This document shows positions 15,423-23,304 of a stretch of DNA of 37,067 nucleotides, one piece after another; position 1 is the first letter of the stretch, and each line of letters starts with the position of its first letter. The stretch spans positions 1-37,067 of the forward strand of contig JAQTZP010000007.1 of NCBI GenBank assembly GCA_028687715.1, given 5' to 3'. The notes under the pieces were generated by a model, which saw only the letters and a list, made by a program, of their open reading frames with translations, was not told the origin of the DNA and searched no databases. The DNA comes from Minisyncoccota bacterium. GTDB lineage: Bacteria; Patescibacteriota; Minisyncoccia; Minisyncoccales; GWA2-38-27. The position numbers and the translations under genes are program-made.

Positions 15423-17552
15423 TTATTTCCTCTTTCCCTCAATAATCTGCTGGGCTATGTTTGAAGGCACTTCTTCATAATGGTCAAACTCCATTGTAAA
15501 GTTGCCTCTTCCCTCGGTTAAAGACCTTAAAGTGGTGGTATATCCGAATACTTCTGATAAAGGAACTTTGGCGTCAATGACTTTTAAATTGAGCCTGTCT
15601 TTTGTTTCCTCAATCCTGCCTCTTCTGGCAGACAAATCCCCGATTACATCCCCGAAGAATTCGCTGGGAACAATAACTTCAAACTTCATAATAGGCTCCA
15701 AGATAACTGGTTTTGCTTTTTTAGCAGCTTCTTGAAAAGCCATAGCTCCGGCAATCTTAAAGGCGTTCTCAGAAGAATCAACTTCGTGAAAAGAACCATG
15801 GTAAAGGATGGATTTTAAATCAACCATTGGATAACCGGCTAAAATACCCTTATCCATTGCTTCTTTAATTCCTTTCTGGATCGCAGGAATAAATTCTTTT
15901 GGTATAATGCCTCCTTTAATCTCATCAACGAATTCAAAGCCCTGGCCTCTTTCTTTCGGCTCCAGCTTTAAACAGACATGTCCGTACTGGCCCCGGCCTC
16001 CTGACTGCCTGACGTATTTCCCTTCTGCTTCAGACTTTTCTTTGACTGTCTCCTTATATGCCACCTGGGGCCTTCCAACCAAAGCATCAACCTTAAATTC
16101 TCTTTTAATCCTGTCAACAATAATTTCAAGATGCAGTTCGCCCATTCCAGAGATAATCGTCTCTCCTGTTTCCAGGTCAGTCTTTATCTTAAAGGTCGGG
16201 TCTTCTTCTGACAGCTTTTTTAAAGAAAATCCCATTTTTTCCTGGTCTGCTTTTGATTTTGGTTCAATTCTAACTGATATTACAGGCTCTGGAAACTCTA
16301 TCTTTTCCAAAATAACAGGCTTTTCCTCATCGCAAAGAGTATTGCCGGTCTGGGTATTTTTAAGACCTACGGTAGCTGCAATATCACCAACAAAAACCTC
16401 TTTTAACTCTTCCCTTTCAGCAGCATGCATGCGCAGTATCCTGCCGATTCTTTCTTTTTCTCCAGTAACAGAATTTAAAACATAAGAACCGCTCTTTAAG
16501 GAGCCTGAATAGACCCGGAAATAGGTCAAAGCTCCAACATAGGGGTCAGTTGCAACTTTAAAAGCCAAAGCGGAAAAACTATCTGAATCATCAGGCTTTC
16601 TTTCTATTATCTGGCCTGTTTTTAAATCAGTCCCTGTTACCGGAGGAAGATCATTCGGAGCTGGGAGATAATAGCAGACTGCGTCCAATACAAGCTGAAT
16701 CCCTTTGTTTTTTAGAGCAGAACCGCAGAAAACAGGGATTAAGCGGTAATCAAGAACAGCCTTTCTTAAAACTTCTCTTAAATCAGATTCTTTGATTTCA
16801 TCGCCTTTCAAATATCTCTCTAAAATATGCTCGTCTTCAGCTACTATTTTCTCTATCATTTTATCACGCCACTTCTTTGCTAGCGAGATCAAATCTTCTG
16901 GTATTTCCTCCTTTTTTATAATCTGGCCGAAATCACCTTCAAATCTTAATGCTTTCATTTCTAAAAGATCTATGACTCCGCTTAGATTATCTTCTTCGCC
17001 GATTGGTATCTGAACTGCTATAGCATTGGGAGAAAGCTTCTCTATAATTGAATTAAAGCTTTTTTCAAAAGAAGCTCCTGTTCTGTCTAATTTATTGATA
17101 AAACAGATTCTGGGAACCTTAAACTTATCTGCCTGGCGCCAAACAGTTTCTGATTGAGGCTCTACTCCGGCAACTCCGTCAAAAACAACAACTGCGCCGT
17201 CTAAAACCCTTAAGGAGCGCTGAACTTCTGCTGTGAAATCAATATGGCCCGGAGTATCAATTATATTAATTCTGTATTCGTGTTCTTTTTTAACTAATTC
17301 CAAAGGCTTATCAGATTCCTTTTCTTTTGTAGGAACCCAAAAACAAGTTGTAGCAGCAGAAGTAATAGTAATCCCTCTTTCTCTTTCCTGCTCCATCCAG
17401 TCCATAATTGCCTGTCCATCATGAACCTCTCCTATTTTATGAGAAATGCCTGTATAGAAAAGAACCCGTTCGGTAACGGTTGTTTTTCCAGCATCAATAT
17501 GGGCAATAATCCCTATATCTCTGTATCTTTCTAATGGATAACTTCTGGGCAT
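15423..17552 (-). CDS. fusA: Elongation factor G
   Basis: 709 residues. It is the translocase GTPase, which also acts in ribosome recycling. AHIDAGKT (17-24), DTPGHIDF and [10 protein letters not shown] are the G motifs, followed by the G' insert and domains II-V, with [10 protein letters not shown] and the C-terminal region near [20 protein letters not shown]. The ATG at 17552, 7 bp after rpsG, is chosen over a TTG at 17579 that would overlap rpsG. The second member of the str block. Confidence 0.98.
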   Translation of the reverse strand: MPRSYPLERYRDIGIIAHIDAGKTTVTERVLFYTGISHKIGEVHDGQAIMDWMEQERERGITITSAATTCFWVPTKEKESDKPLELVKKEHEYRINIIDTPGHIDFTAEVQRSLRVLDGAVVVFDGVAGVEPQSETVWRQADKFKVPRICFINKLDRTGASFEKSFNSIIEKLSPNAIAVQIPIGEEDNLSGVIDLLEMKALRFEGDFGQIIKKEEIPEDLISLAKKWRDKMIEKIVAEDEHILERYLKGDEIKESDLREVLRKAVLDYRLIPVFCGSALKNKGIQLVLDAVCYYLPAPNDLPPVTGTDLKTGQIIERKPDDSDSFSALAFKVATDPYVGALTYFRVYSGSLKSGSYVLNSVTGEKERIGRILRMHAAEREELKEVFVGDIAATVGLKNTQTGNTLCDEEKPVILEKIEFPEPVISVRIEPKSKADQEKMGFSLKKLSEEDPTFKIKTDLETGETIISGMGELHLEIIVDRIKREFKVDALVGRPQVAYKETVKEKSEAEGKYVRQSGGRGQYGHVCLKLEPKERGQGFEFVDEIKGGIIPKEFIPAIQKGIKEAMDKGILAGYPMVDLKSILYHGSFHEVDSSENAFKIAGAMAFQEAAKKAKPVILEPIMKFEVIVPSEFFGDVIGDLSARRGRIEETKDRLNLKVIDAKVPLSEVFGYTTTLRSLTEGRGNFTMEFDHYEEVPSNIAQQIIEGKRK

Positions 17553-17559
17553 AATATTT

Positions 17560-18030
17560 TTACCAGGCAAAATGAGCAAAAGCTCTGTTAGCCTCTGCCA
17601 TTTTATGAGTATTTATTCTTTTCCTAACCGCAGAACCAGAATTGTTGGCAGCTTCAATTAATTCTTCAGCCAGCTTATCTTTCATCGGTTTTCCCTTTTT
17701 TGACTTAGCTCCTTCGATTATCCAGCGGATAGCCAAGGTAATCTTTCTATCCCCTTTAACCTCAACTGGAACCTGATAAGTAGCTCCTCCAATTCTCTTA
17801 GGCTTTATCTCCAAAAGAGGAGCTGCGTTTTTCAAAGCTGAATCAAAAACTTCAAGCGGATCTTTTTTCGTCTTTTCCTTGATTATCTCAAAGGACTGAT
17901 AAACAATTTTTCTAGCAATTGTTTTTTTCCCTTTTCTCATTACCTGATTGATAAACTTTGAAATCAAAACGCTGTCGTATAAAGGATCAGGCGCAATAGG
18001 ATGTCTTTTTATTTTTTTTCCTCCGCTCAT
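17560..18030 (-). CDS. rpsG: 30S ribosomal protein S7
   Basis: 156 residues from the ATG at 18030, four bases after the rpsL stop; a longer reading from 18087 would overlap rpsL by 53 bp. [41 protein letters not shown] and the C-terminal [21 protein letters not shown] are typical. S7 nucleates the 30S head; in E. coli it is also a regulator of the str operon. Confidence 0.97.
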   Translation of the reverse strand: MSGGKKIKRHPIAPDPLYDSVLISKFINQVMRKGKKTIARKIVYQSFEIIKEKTKKDPLEVFDSALKNAAPLLEIKPKRIGGATYQVPVEVKGDRKITLAIRWIIEGAKSKKGKPMKDKLAEELIEAANNSGSAVRKRINTHKMAEANRAFAHFAW

Positions 18031-18034
18031 AATA

Positions 18035-18445
18035 TTATTTTTCTCTTTTTTTACCGTATTTGCTCCTCCCCTGCTTTCTTTTCTCAACTCCCGATGTATC
18101 TAAATTCCCTCTTACAACATGATATCTTACTCCTGGAAGATCCTTGACTCTGCCCCCTCTGATTACAACGACTGAATGCTCTTGGAGATTATGACCTTCT
18201 CCGGGGATATAGGCAGTAACCTCCATTCCATTGGTAAGCCTCACTCTGGCTACTTTTCTTAAGGCTGAATTTGGTTTTTTGGGAGTAACAGTAAAAACCT
18301 TCAGACAAACCCCTCTTTTAAAAGGAGAGGTGTAATCTTTGGGTCTGTTTTTTAAGATATTGAATCCAAAAGTTAAAGCAGGCGTCTTAGAGCGCTTTTT
18401 TAATCTTTTTCTTTTCTTTTTAATAAGCTGATGGATTGTCGGCAT
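18035..18445 (-). CDS. rpsL: 30S ribosomal protein S12
   Basis: 136 residues, first gene of the super-operon. It sits at the decoding site. The [20 protein letters not shown] block retains the Lys (E. coli K43) whose mutation gives streptomycin resistance, and [10 protein letters not shown] follows with Lys (KDLPG) at the position of E. coli K88; so the wild-type, sensitive-type residues are present. Initiation context AAAATTATG. Confidence 0.98.
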   Translation of the reverse strand: MPTIHQLIKKKRKRLKKRSKTPALTFGFNILKNRPKDYTSPFKRGVCLKVFTVTPKKPNSALRKVARVRLTNGMEVTAYIPGEGHNLQEHSVVVIRGGRVKDLPGVRYHVVRGNLDTSGVEKRKQGRSKYGKKREK

Positions 18446-18467
18446 AATTTTAATCTTAAGAAATCAA

Positions 18468-18486
18468 AAAGCAAAACATTTGCTTT
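18468..18486 (-). promoter_or_regulatory. Hairpin in the str-operon leader
   Basis: AAAGCAAA and TTTGCTTT pair around a 3-nt loop, followed on the minus strand by TTGATTT. It lies 22 nt before the rpsL ATG, downstream of the promoter at 18541-18569. It may be a weak attenuator or a 5' leader fold. Confidence 0.4.
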
Positions 18487-18540
18487 GCCTTTTGTAATCT
18501 TTTTTAAATCCAAAAAAATTACTAATAAGCTCTTGAGATA

Positions 18541-18569
18541 AAATTATCATAATTAATATTTATAGTCAA
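18541..18569 (-). promoter_or_regulatory. Promoter of the str/S10/spc super-operon
   Basis: Minus-strand TTGACT (18564-18569), 17-bp spacer and TAATTT (18541-18546) preceded by TG (extended -10). The start would be near 18534, leaving a leader of about 89 nt before rpsL. The -35 box is only 4 bp after the stop of the protease gene. Confidence 0.65.
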
Positions 18570-18572
18570 TAT

Positions 18573-19208
18573 CTATAATATGCCAAAACCAGTAATGAGC
18601 CTGAAAATCAAATCAATAACATAGCTTAGCCAAGGAAATAAAAAGAATATAATGATGAATAAAAGGAAAATGCTTATTGAGCTCAAGAAAGCCTGAATCT
18701 TGTATGCGGATGTAGGAGATAGAAAAGAAAACAATATATGGGAGCCGTCCAAGGGCGGAATAGGCATTAGGTTAAAAACAGCCAAAAGAATGTTAATATA
18801 GACAATGTATGAGAATATGAGTCCAAGGGCTGAATTTGCTATGGAGAAATTGAAGAATCTTAATATCAATCCAAAAAACAAAGCAATTAAAAGATTTGAG
18901 CCTGGTCCAGCCAAAGCTACTTTTAAAGAGCCGTATTTTTGGTCCCTTAGATTGTATGGGTTGACTGGAACCGGCTTTGCCCAGCCGAATATGATTCCTC
19001 CCCCTAAAACCTGATTGGCAATAACCAGGAAAATAGGCAGAATAACCGAGCCAATAGGGTCTAAATGCTTTATCGGGTTTAAGGTAAGACGCCCGGCATA
19101 TTTTGCCGTAGGGTCTCCCAAGTAATTAGCAACTGCTCCATGGGAAACTTCATGTATTACCACAGAGTATATTAAGATAATGATTATAAAGATAAATTCC
19201 ATAATCAT
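18573..19208 (-). CDS. Site-2 protease family membrane metalloprotease (M50)
   Basis: About 212 residues, mostly membrane-embedded. The zinc-binding HEVSH (19-23) lies in the first helix and the second signature NLMPIPPLDGSHIL provides the Asp ligand. The YAGRLTLNPIKHLDPIGSVILP segment is typical of the short SpoIVFB/YwhC-like branch without PDZ or CBS domains. Such enzymes cut substrates within the membrane, often anti-sigma factors or leader peptides. The start is either ATG at 19208 or 19202; a TTG at 19268 is disfavoured. Divergent to rpmB. Substrate unknown. Confidence 0.9.
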   Translation of the reverse strand: MIMEFIFIIIILIYSVVIHEVSHGAVANYLGDPTAKYAGRLTLNPIKHLDPIGSVILPIFLVIANQVLGGGIIFGWAKPVPVNPYNLRDQKYGSLKVALAGPGSNLLIALFFGLILRFFNFSIANSALGLIFSYIVYINILLAVFNLMPIPPLDGSHILFSFLSPTSAYKIQAFLSSISIFLLFIIIFFLFPWLSYVIDLIFRLITGFGIL

Positions 19209-19227
19209 TTTTATACTAACATAAATC

Positions 19228-19255
19228 TTGCCAAAATTAAAATTTCTGATACACT
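19228..19255 (+). promoter_or_regulatory. rpmB promoter candidate
   Basis: TTGCCA (19228-19233), 16-bp spacer and TACACT (19250-19255) precede rpmB by about 30 bp. Both boxes match the consensus in four or five positions. Confidence 0.4.
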
Positions 19256-19286
19256 TATTAAATAACAATAATTATTTCAAATGCTT

Positions 19287-19475
19287 ATGGCAAAGAAATG
19301 CGAAATCTGTCAAAAATCATCAATAATGGCTTGGAAGCTGAAAAAGCTTAGAGGAAAATACAACCCTACTATTAAAAAAAGAAAGTATCCTAATCTTCAA
19401 AAAGTGCGCTTATTATCAGGCAAGCGGGTTTTAGCCTGCGCCAAGTGCATAAAGTCTTTATCCAAAAAGAGATAA
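19287..19475 (+). CDS. rpmB: 50S ribosomal protein L28, zinc-type
   Basis: 62 residues from the ATG at 19287, giving the usual MAKKCEIC opening; an ATG six bases earlier adds two residues. C5/C8 and C51/C54 form a zinc site, found in the C+ variant of L28. It is a small protein of the large subunit near the E site. It is transcribed alone, without rpmG, and closed by a short terminator hairpin. Confidence 0.94.
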   Translation: MAKKCEICQKSSIMAWKLKKLRGKYNPTIKKRKYPNLQKVRLLSGKRVLACAKCIKSLSKKR

Positions 19476-19480
19476 TATAA

Positions 19481-19504
19481 AGAAGGTTTTATCTTCTGTT
19501 TTTT
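19481..19504 (+). terminator. Short intrinsic terminator after rpmB
   Basis: AGAAG and CTTCT pair around a 7-nt loop, followed by GTTTTTT. The stem is only 5 bp, so termination may be partial and read on into the tRNA-Pro gene 10 bp later. Confidence 0.55.
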
Positions 19505-19513
19505 AATTTCTAC

Positions 19514-19587
19514 CGGGGCATGGTGTAATTAGATAACATTTGCGCATGGGGTGCGTAAGACTCCGGGTGCGAGTCCCGGTGCCCCGA
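19514..19587 (+). tRNA. tRNA-Pro (anticodon GGG), atypical D and T loops
   Basis: Full cloverleaf: acceptor CGGGGCA/TGCCCCG with the bacterial tRNA-Pro C1-G72 pair, D stem GTGT/ACAT, anticodon stem TGCGC/GCGTA with loop ATGGGGT (anticodon GGG, G37), T stem CCGGG/CCCGG, discriminator A. A32 and U38 match the pattern known for tRNA-Pro(GGG) (family knowledge). CCA is not encoded. It is odd in lacking the GG of the D loop (AATTAGATA) and in reading TGCGAGT in the T loop, so position 55 is G rather than U. It reads CCC and CCU codons. Confidence 0.88.
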
Positions 19588-19620
19588 TTAATACATTGCT
19601 TGAATAAATAATTTAATCAA

Positions 19621-19644
19621 ATAAAAAAAGCTTTTTAAAAAGCT
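19621..19644 (-). terminator. Terminator of the 6S-like RNA
   Basis: On the minus strand AGCTTTTTAAAAAGCT (19629-19644) is followed by six further T. It sits 8 nt after the closing stem of the structured RNA. Confidence 0.8.
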
Positions 19645-19792
19645 ATAACTTAAGCCCTACTCTATTTCCAGAAAGATTCTGAGGAAAATATCTTAATTTA
19701 GTATCCGCACGCATCCGCCTCAACGAATACAAATATAGGATACTCTAAAAATAGTTATAGTCCTGAATCAATCCAGAAATCTAAGCAGGGCT
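19621..19792 (-). ncRNA. ssrS: Structured non-coding RNA, candidate 6S RNA
   Basis: No protein is encoded here. The core (19653-19792, 140 nt) folds end to end: AGCCCU at the 5' end pairs with AGGGCU at the 3' end, continuing through AUUUC/GAAAU and GAUUC/GAAUC. Above this comes a large, AU-rich central bubble (about 17 and 16 nt), then an apical arm with AGUAUCC/GGAUACU and GUAUUCG/CGGAUGC closing a UUGAGG loop. A long closing stem, central bubble and apical arm is the architecture of 6S RNA, which binds the housekeeping RNA polymerase. The RNA has its own consensus promoter and intrinsic terminator. That it is a discrete RNA gene is well supported; the 6S identity is inferred from shape only. 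Confidence 0.65.
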
Positions 19793-19799
19793 ATTATTA

Positions 19800-19828
19800 A
19801 TTTTAGCGCAGTCAGAATTAGATGTCAA
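19800..19828 (-). promoter_or_regulatory. Consensus promoter of the 6S-like RNA
   Basis: Minus-strand TTGACA (19823-19828, 6/6), exactly 17-bp spacer, TAAAAT (19800-19805, 5/6). The predicted start is the A at about 19792, which is the first base of the closing stem. It lies just after the stop of the NMP kinase gene. Confidence 0.8.
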
Positions 19829-19834
19829 ATTTAA

Positions 19835-20908
19835 CTAAAGATTTAAGACATCTGTAATCTGCTTTATCAAAGAAACAACAACCGGAGGAGGCATTAGGCT
19901 GTTTGAAGCTACGCCTTCATCATCTAAAATCTGCCAAGGCTTTTCAATTATCTCTACTTTTTTATCATTATCATTCCAATTATAAACATATTCAGGAGTA
20001 ATCTCATAATCATCTGTAAATTCTTTGGCTTTATCAACCGGTATTGAGTTCCTTAGAAGAATCTTTGGAATCCCATACAAGGAAAAAGCTCGTTTTATAA
20101 GATTCTCATCTGTTTTTAATCTGTTTTTAATAGGCTCTATTCCCAATTCATCTCCCTCTTTGGTGACCATCCTCTCTTTTTGACAACTGGAATTATCGCA
20201 AACAAGGAAGAATTTGTCCCTCTCTTTGTCATATCCTGCATTTTTAGTAGGTAAAAGCTTTAAGTTTCTTGATGTCTGACATACAGGACATATCACCCGG
20301 TACTTAATTCTTTCATCTATAACTGCCTCTGGAACATCAATTAGAACAAAGATATCAGGATCTTCTCTGTATTCAATTAAATCTCTGAAAAATAAAGAGT
20401 AAGATATCTGGTCCAAGTCTCTTGGAAATCCGTCTATGAAAACAGCTTTTTTCCCTATTTTTGATATCTCGTCTTTTACCAAGGCCAAGATAAGCTCCGA
20501 AGAAAGAAGTGTTTTTGTGCTTCTTTGCTCCAATGACCTGATAATTTCTTCAAGAGACATAAACCCTCTGTAGTTTTTCTCTAAAAAATAAATGAGTTCT
20601 TTTTTCTTATTCTCATCAGCTACTACCGCATCAAAACGCCTGACCATGTCTCCTATGGAAAAATGCTCAATCTTGTCTTTATCAATTATCTCTTTGAACA
20701 TTTTCGCATAAGTTCCTTTGCCAGAGCTCTTTTTCCCCAATAGATAAGCTATAAAAGTGTTGTTTTTAAGATATTCTCTTAATTTTTCAATCTCTTTGCC
20801 TGCCTTAAATTCAAAATAAGCCTGTCTCTGATTAAAATCAGTCAAATCAAACCTTTCTGAAGAATTGTCTATTTTGGTTTTAAAAATAGGAAATTGAATA
20901 TCTTTCAT
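19835..20908 (-). CDS. Adenylate kinase-family NMP kinase with zinc LID and extensions
   Basis: 357 residues, against about 215 for adenylate kinase. P-loop GKKSSGKGT (58-66), SIGDMVRR at 84-91 in the NMP-binding part, DGFPRD (159-164), and a LID with CPVC (207-210) and C237/C242 for zinc. About 50 extra residues precede the P-loop and about 60 follow the core. It keeps the NMP-binding residues that the adk-like gene at 2912-3622 has lost, so it may provide the main adenylate kinase activity or act on another nucleotide. It is 5 bp downstream of the ComEC-like gene and probably co-transcribed. Confidence 0.82.
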   Translation of the reverse strand: MKDIQFPIFKTKIDNSSERFDLTDFNQRQAYFEFKAGKEIEKLREYLKNNTFIAYLLGKKSSGKGTYAKMFKEIIDKDKIEHFSIGDMVRRFDAVVADENKKKELIYFLEKNYRGFMSLEEIIRSLEQRSTKTLLSSELILALVKDEISKIGKKAVFIDGFPRDLDQISYSLFFRDLIEYREDPDIFVLIDVPEAVIDERIKYRVICPVCQTSRNLKLLPTKNAGYDKERDKFFLVCDNSSCQKERMVTKEGDELGIEPIKNRLKTDENLIKRAFSLYGIPKILLRNSIPVDKAKEFTDDYEITPEYVYNWNDNDKKVEIIEKPWQILDDEGVASNSLMPPPVVVSLIKQITDVLNL

Positions 20909-20913
20909 TGTTT

Positions 20914-21786
20914 TTAATATATTTTATAGTCTCTGCCGTTAGTTATTATCTTTATGTCCCCCATTTCATCTGTTCTCAATACCTCTATACCAAAATCTTT
21001 AAATCTTGCCAATACTTCACTGCTTGGATGATTATATTTATTATCTTTTCCAACAGAGATAACTGCTGTACTGGGAGAAACTTCTCGTAAAAACTCTAAA
21101 GAGCTTGAAGCGCTGCTGCCATGATGAGCAGCTTTTAAAATATCGGAGTCTAGGGGCTTTGCGCTGTTAACTATCTCTTTTTCTGCCTTTTTGGAAATAT
21201 CTCCTGGAAATAATATTGAGACATTTGAAAAAGACAGCCTTAAAACAACAGAGGTATCGTTTGCATCATCTGTTTTTAGTCCTTTTAAATTATCAAAAGG
21301 GTATAAAATATCCATAAAGATGAAAGGATTTTCAGAAAGTATTATTCTTTTTTTAGAAAAGGCAATCTCTTCATTGGCATTTTCTTTTTCTAAAACCTCT
21401 ATCCATTTGTTAAATTCTGCTCCTTCTTTTAAGACTCCAGTCCATAAGATATTATAAACATCATATCTTTTTAAAACATCGATTAAGCCGGACAAGTGGT
21501 CATAATCAGGATGAGTTAAAACTACTAAATCCAAGGAGTTATCGTAAAAAGGCATCTCTTCTGCTAATTTCTCCAATACTCTTGAGCCGGGACCGCCGTC
21601 AATTAGAATCTGCTGATTAAAAGGGGTTTCAATAAAGATGCTGTCTCCCTCTCCTACATCAAAAAAGACAATCTTTAATAGGTTCTCTTTATTTAAATCA
21701 TAAGCTATAAGCCAGGTTATAATGTTTAAAAAAACTAAAAGAGCTAAAATAGCTAAAACCAGCCTGTTTCTTTTGTTAAAATTCAT
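20914..21786 (-). CDS. ComEC/Rec2-like metallo-beta-lactamase-fold protein, membrane anchored
   Basis: 290 residues. One N-terminal membrane helix (about 8-29) is followed by a metallo-beta-lactamase domain: DVGEGDS (43-49), IDGGPGS, the metal motif THPDYDH (91-97), and AAHHGSS with later HPS. This matches the C-terminal extracytoplasmic domain of ComEC but has no competence channel domain. Related domains may degrade the non-transforming DNA strand during uptake, so a nuclease role outside the membrane is possible. A pilin gene at the window start fits a DNA-uptake theme, but that link is speculative. The start codon is only 18 nt after a strong terminator hairpin. Confidence 0.85.
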   Translation of the reverse strand: MNFNKRNRLVLAILALLVFLNIITWLIAYDLNKENLLKIVFFDVGEGDSIFIETPFNQQILIDGGPGSRVLEKLAEEMPFYDNSLDLVVLTHPDYDHLSGLIDVLKRYDVYNILWTGVLKEGAEFNKWIEVLEKENANEEIAFSKKRIILSENPFIFMDILYPFDNLKGLKTDDANDTSVVLRLSFSNVSILFPGDISKKAEKEIVNSAKPLDSDILKAAHHGSSASSSLEFLREVSPSTAVISVGKDNKYNHPSSEVLARFKDFGIEVLRTDEMGDIKIITNGRDYKIY

Positions 21787-21793
21787 TGTATTT

Positions 21794-21849
21794 TATTAAA
21801 AAAAATAACCCAAAACTTATTCCCGCTACTAAGGATGATTTTGGGTTAT
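21794..21849 (-). terminator. Strong intrinsic terminator between the zinc-ribbon gene and the ComEC-like gene
   Basis: ATAACCCAAAA (21805-21815) pairs perfectly with TTTTGGGTTAT (21839-21849) around a 23-nt loop, followed on the minus strand by eight T. It ends the zinc-ribbon transcript; the ComEC-like ATG is 18 nt beyond it, with no promoter visible in that short space. Confidence 0.85.
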
Positions 21850-21869
21850 ATTTTTAGAGAAATGGTTTT

Positions 21870-22025
21870 TTATGCCTTTCCTAATATTTTAAACATTTTG
21901 GTTCCGCACTCAGGACAAGTTCCTGTCATTGCCCTTCTCTTTACTCCTCCCTTGCCCTTCATACTTACCTCTTTTGCGTTTTTCATCTCTCTTTTTTTCT
22001 TGCATTTTACACAATATCCTTCCAT
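21870..22025 (-). CDS. Small zinc-ribbon protein, DUF5679-like
   Basis: 51 residues from the ATG at 22025, too short for most gene callers. It opens MEGYCVKCKKKREM and ends GTCPECGTKMFKILGKA; C5/C8 and C37/C40 form a zinc ribbon, and the middle is strongly basic (KGKGGVKRRAMTGT). The pattern agrees with the DUF5679 family as I remember it. Nucleic-acid binding is plausible because of charge, but no function is known. It has its own promoter, a 90-nt leader and a strong terminator, so it is a monocistronic, probably well-expressed gene. Confidence 0.85.
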   Translation of the reverse strand: MEGYCVKCKKKREMKNAKEVSMKGKGGVKRRAMTGTCPECGTKMFKILGKA

Positions 22026-22121
22026 GTTTTGTTGATTTTGATTAATTGACTAATTACCGCGGCGACCTTTCCCCTGTCTATTATAGCCAGGGCTGTTAAG
22101 GGTTTTCCACAAGCTTATTAT

Positions 22122-22150
22122 ATCTTATTTTAAGCAAGAATAATAGTCAA
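22122..22150 (-). promoter_or_regulatory. Promoter of the zinc-ribbon gene
   Basis: Minus-strand TTGACT (22145-22150), 17-bp spacer and TAAGAT (22122-22127), just downstream of the thiI stop. A start near 22115 gives a leader of about 90 nt with a CCCTG/CAGGG hairpin. A perfect TATAAT at 22080-22085 could be a second -10 box. Confidence 0.55.
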
Positions 22151-22154
22151 CCCC

Positions 22155-23300
22155 TCAATAGTTTTTAATTTGAACCTTTCCTACAGCCTTATTCACTAAA
22201 CTATCTATGTCTAATTCTTTCTCAATATCCTTAATTATCTCTATTTTTCCTTTGGCTGTTTGATGGGCCGGAACAAATAAAGTGCAGCAGTCTTCTTGAG
22301 GTTTTATAGATATTTTAAAGGTTTTTATCTTTTCAGCTAATCTTATTATTTCTTCTTTATCGTAAGTTAAAAGAGGCCTTAATATCGGCATTTCAACCGC
22401 TTCTTCAATAATCTTTATATTATAAATAGTCTGAGAGCTTACCTGGCCTAAATTATCCCCTGTGCTTAAAGCAGAGCAATTCTCTTTCTCGGCTATCTGC
22501 TGGGCTATTTTAAGCATTATTCTTCTGTAAATTAAAACTCTGTATTTGGCAGGCGCTTTGGTCTTGATTTCCGACTGAATATCTGAAAAAGGAACGAAAT
22601 ATACTTTGAGACGAGGCTGGTAATTGAGAAAAATATCAGCAAGCTCTTCAATTTTATCAATGCTTCTTTTTGAAACCAAAGGAAAGCTGTGGAAATGAAC
22701 CCAGGTATTTTCAAGCCCCCTTTTTAAAGCAAGATAAGAGGCGACAGGAGAATCAATCCCTGATGAAACCAAAGACAAAACCCTTCCTCCGCTTCCTACT
22801 GGAAGACCGCTTAGGCCTTTTTGCTTTTTAAAATAAAGAAATAAGCCGCTTTTCCTAATTTCAATAAAAATCTCTTTGTCCGGCTTTGAAAGATTAACTT
22901 TCCTTCTTATTTGTTTGGCAATTTTATCTATAAATTCAGCCTTATCCAAAACTCCCTTATGGACTTTTAATCTTAGGGCAAAACTTTCATCTTTTTTAAT
23001 CCATTTTGAATAGTTTTGCTGTATAAAACACAAGAACTGCTCTGAAGATGCTTTCGGAAAATAAAAGCAATCGCAAAACCAATAAATTCCGAAAACCCCT
23101 TTTAAGACTCTTTTTACCTTTAAAGCATCTTCTGTCTTAATAAAAATCCTTTCCCTAAAAGACAGGATATTAAAATCAAGCTTTTCTTTATTTAAAAAAA
23201 GGGAAATATTAGATGCAAGCTTTTTCTGGAAGATATCTTTTACTCTTTTTGATTTCAAAAACATCTCCCCAAAAGCTATAAGCATGCCTTTTTCAGCCAT
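22155..23300 (-). CDS. thiI: tRNA 4-thiouridine synthase ThiI
   Basis: 381 residues. An N-terminal ferredoxin-like and THUMP region (to about 165) binds tRNA; the PP-loop SSGIDSP (179-185, usually SGGxDSP) adenylates U8, and STGDNLGQVSSQT is the second hallmark. There is no C-terminal rhodanese domain, so the persulfide must come directly from IscS or through the QEDCCTLF cysteines near 343. The tRNAs in this window all have U at position 8. It lies 4 bp after mnmA, downstream of the isc genes. A role in thiamine synthesis is unlikely without the rhodanese domain. Confidence 0.93.
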   Translation of the reverse strand: MAEKGMLIAFGEMFLKSKRVKDIFQKKLASNISLFLNKEKLDFNILSFRERIFIKTEDALKVKRVLKGVFGIYWFCDCFYFPKASSEQFLCFIQQNYSKWIKKDESFALRLKVHKGVLDKAEFIDKIAKQIRRKVNLSKPDKEIFIEIRKSGLFLYFKKQKGLSGLPVGSGGRVLSLVSSGIDSPVASYLALKRGLENTWVHFHSFPLVSKRSIDKIEELADIFLNYQPRLKVYFVPFSDIQSEIKTKAPAKYRVLIYRRIMLKIAQQIAEKENCSALSTGDNLGQVSSQTIYNIKIIEEAVEMPILRPLLTYDKEEIIRLAEKIKTFKISIKPQEDCCTLFVPAHQTAKGKIEIIKDIEKELDIDSLVNKAVGKVQIKNY

Positions 23301-23304
23301 ATCT

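Noticed and set aside
15907-16485. 192-codon plus-strand frame inside fusA
   Set aside because: It lies entirely antisense to a highly conserved EF-G sequence, is Ser/Pro/Leu-rich as antisense frames of Glu/Lys-rich genes are, and shows no domain.
17553-18087. Upstream start extensions of fusA (TTG at 17579) and rpsG (18087)
   Set aside because: Both overlap the preceding gene and add residues that the families do not have.
19653-19792. SRP RNA, RNase P RNA or tmRNA as identity of the structured RNA
   Set aside because: The GGAAG-type SRP apical motif, RNase P core motifs and a tRNA-like end with tag frame are absent; the bubble-and-stem shape fits 6S better.
22026-22085. TATAAT at 22080-22085 as the main promoter of the zinc-ribbon gene
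   Set aside because: No -35 box lies at an acceptable distance (the nearest TTGTGG is 21 bp away), whereas TTGACT/TAAGAT further upstream has 17-bp spacing.
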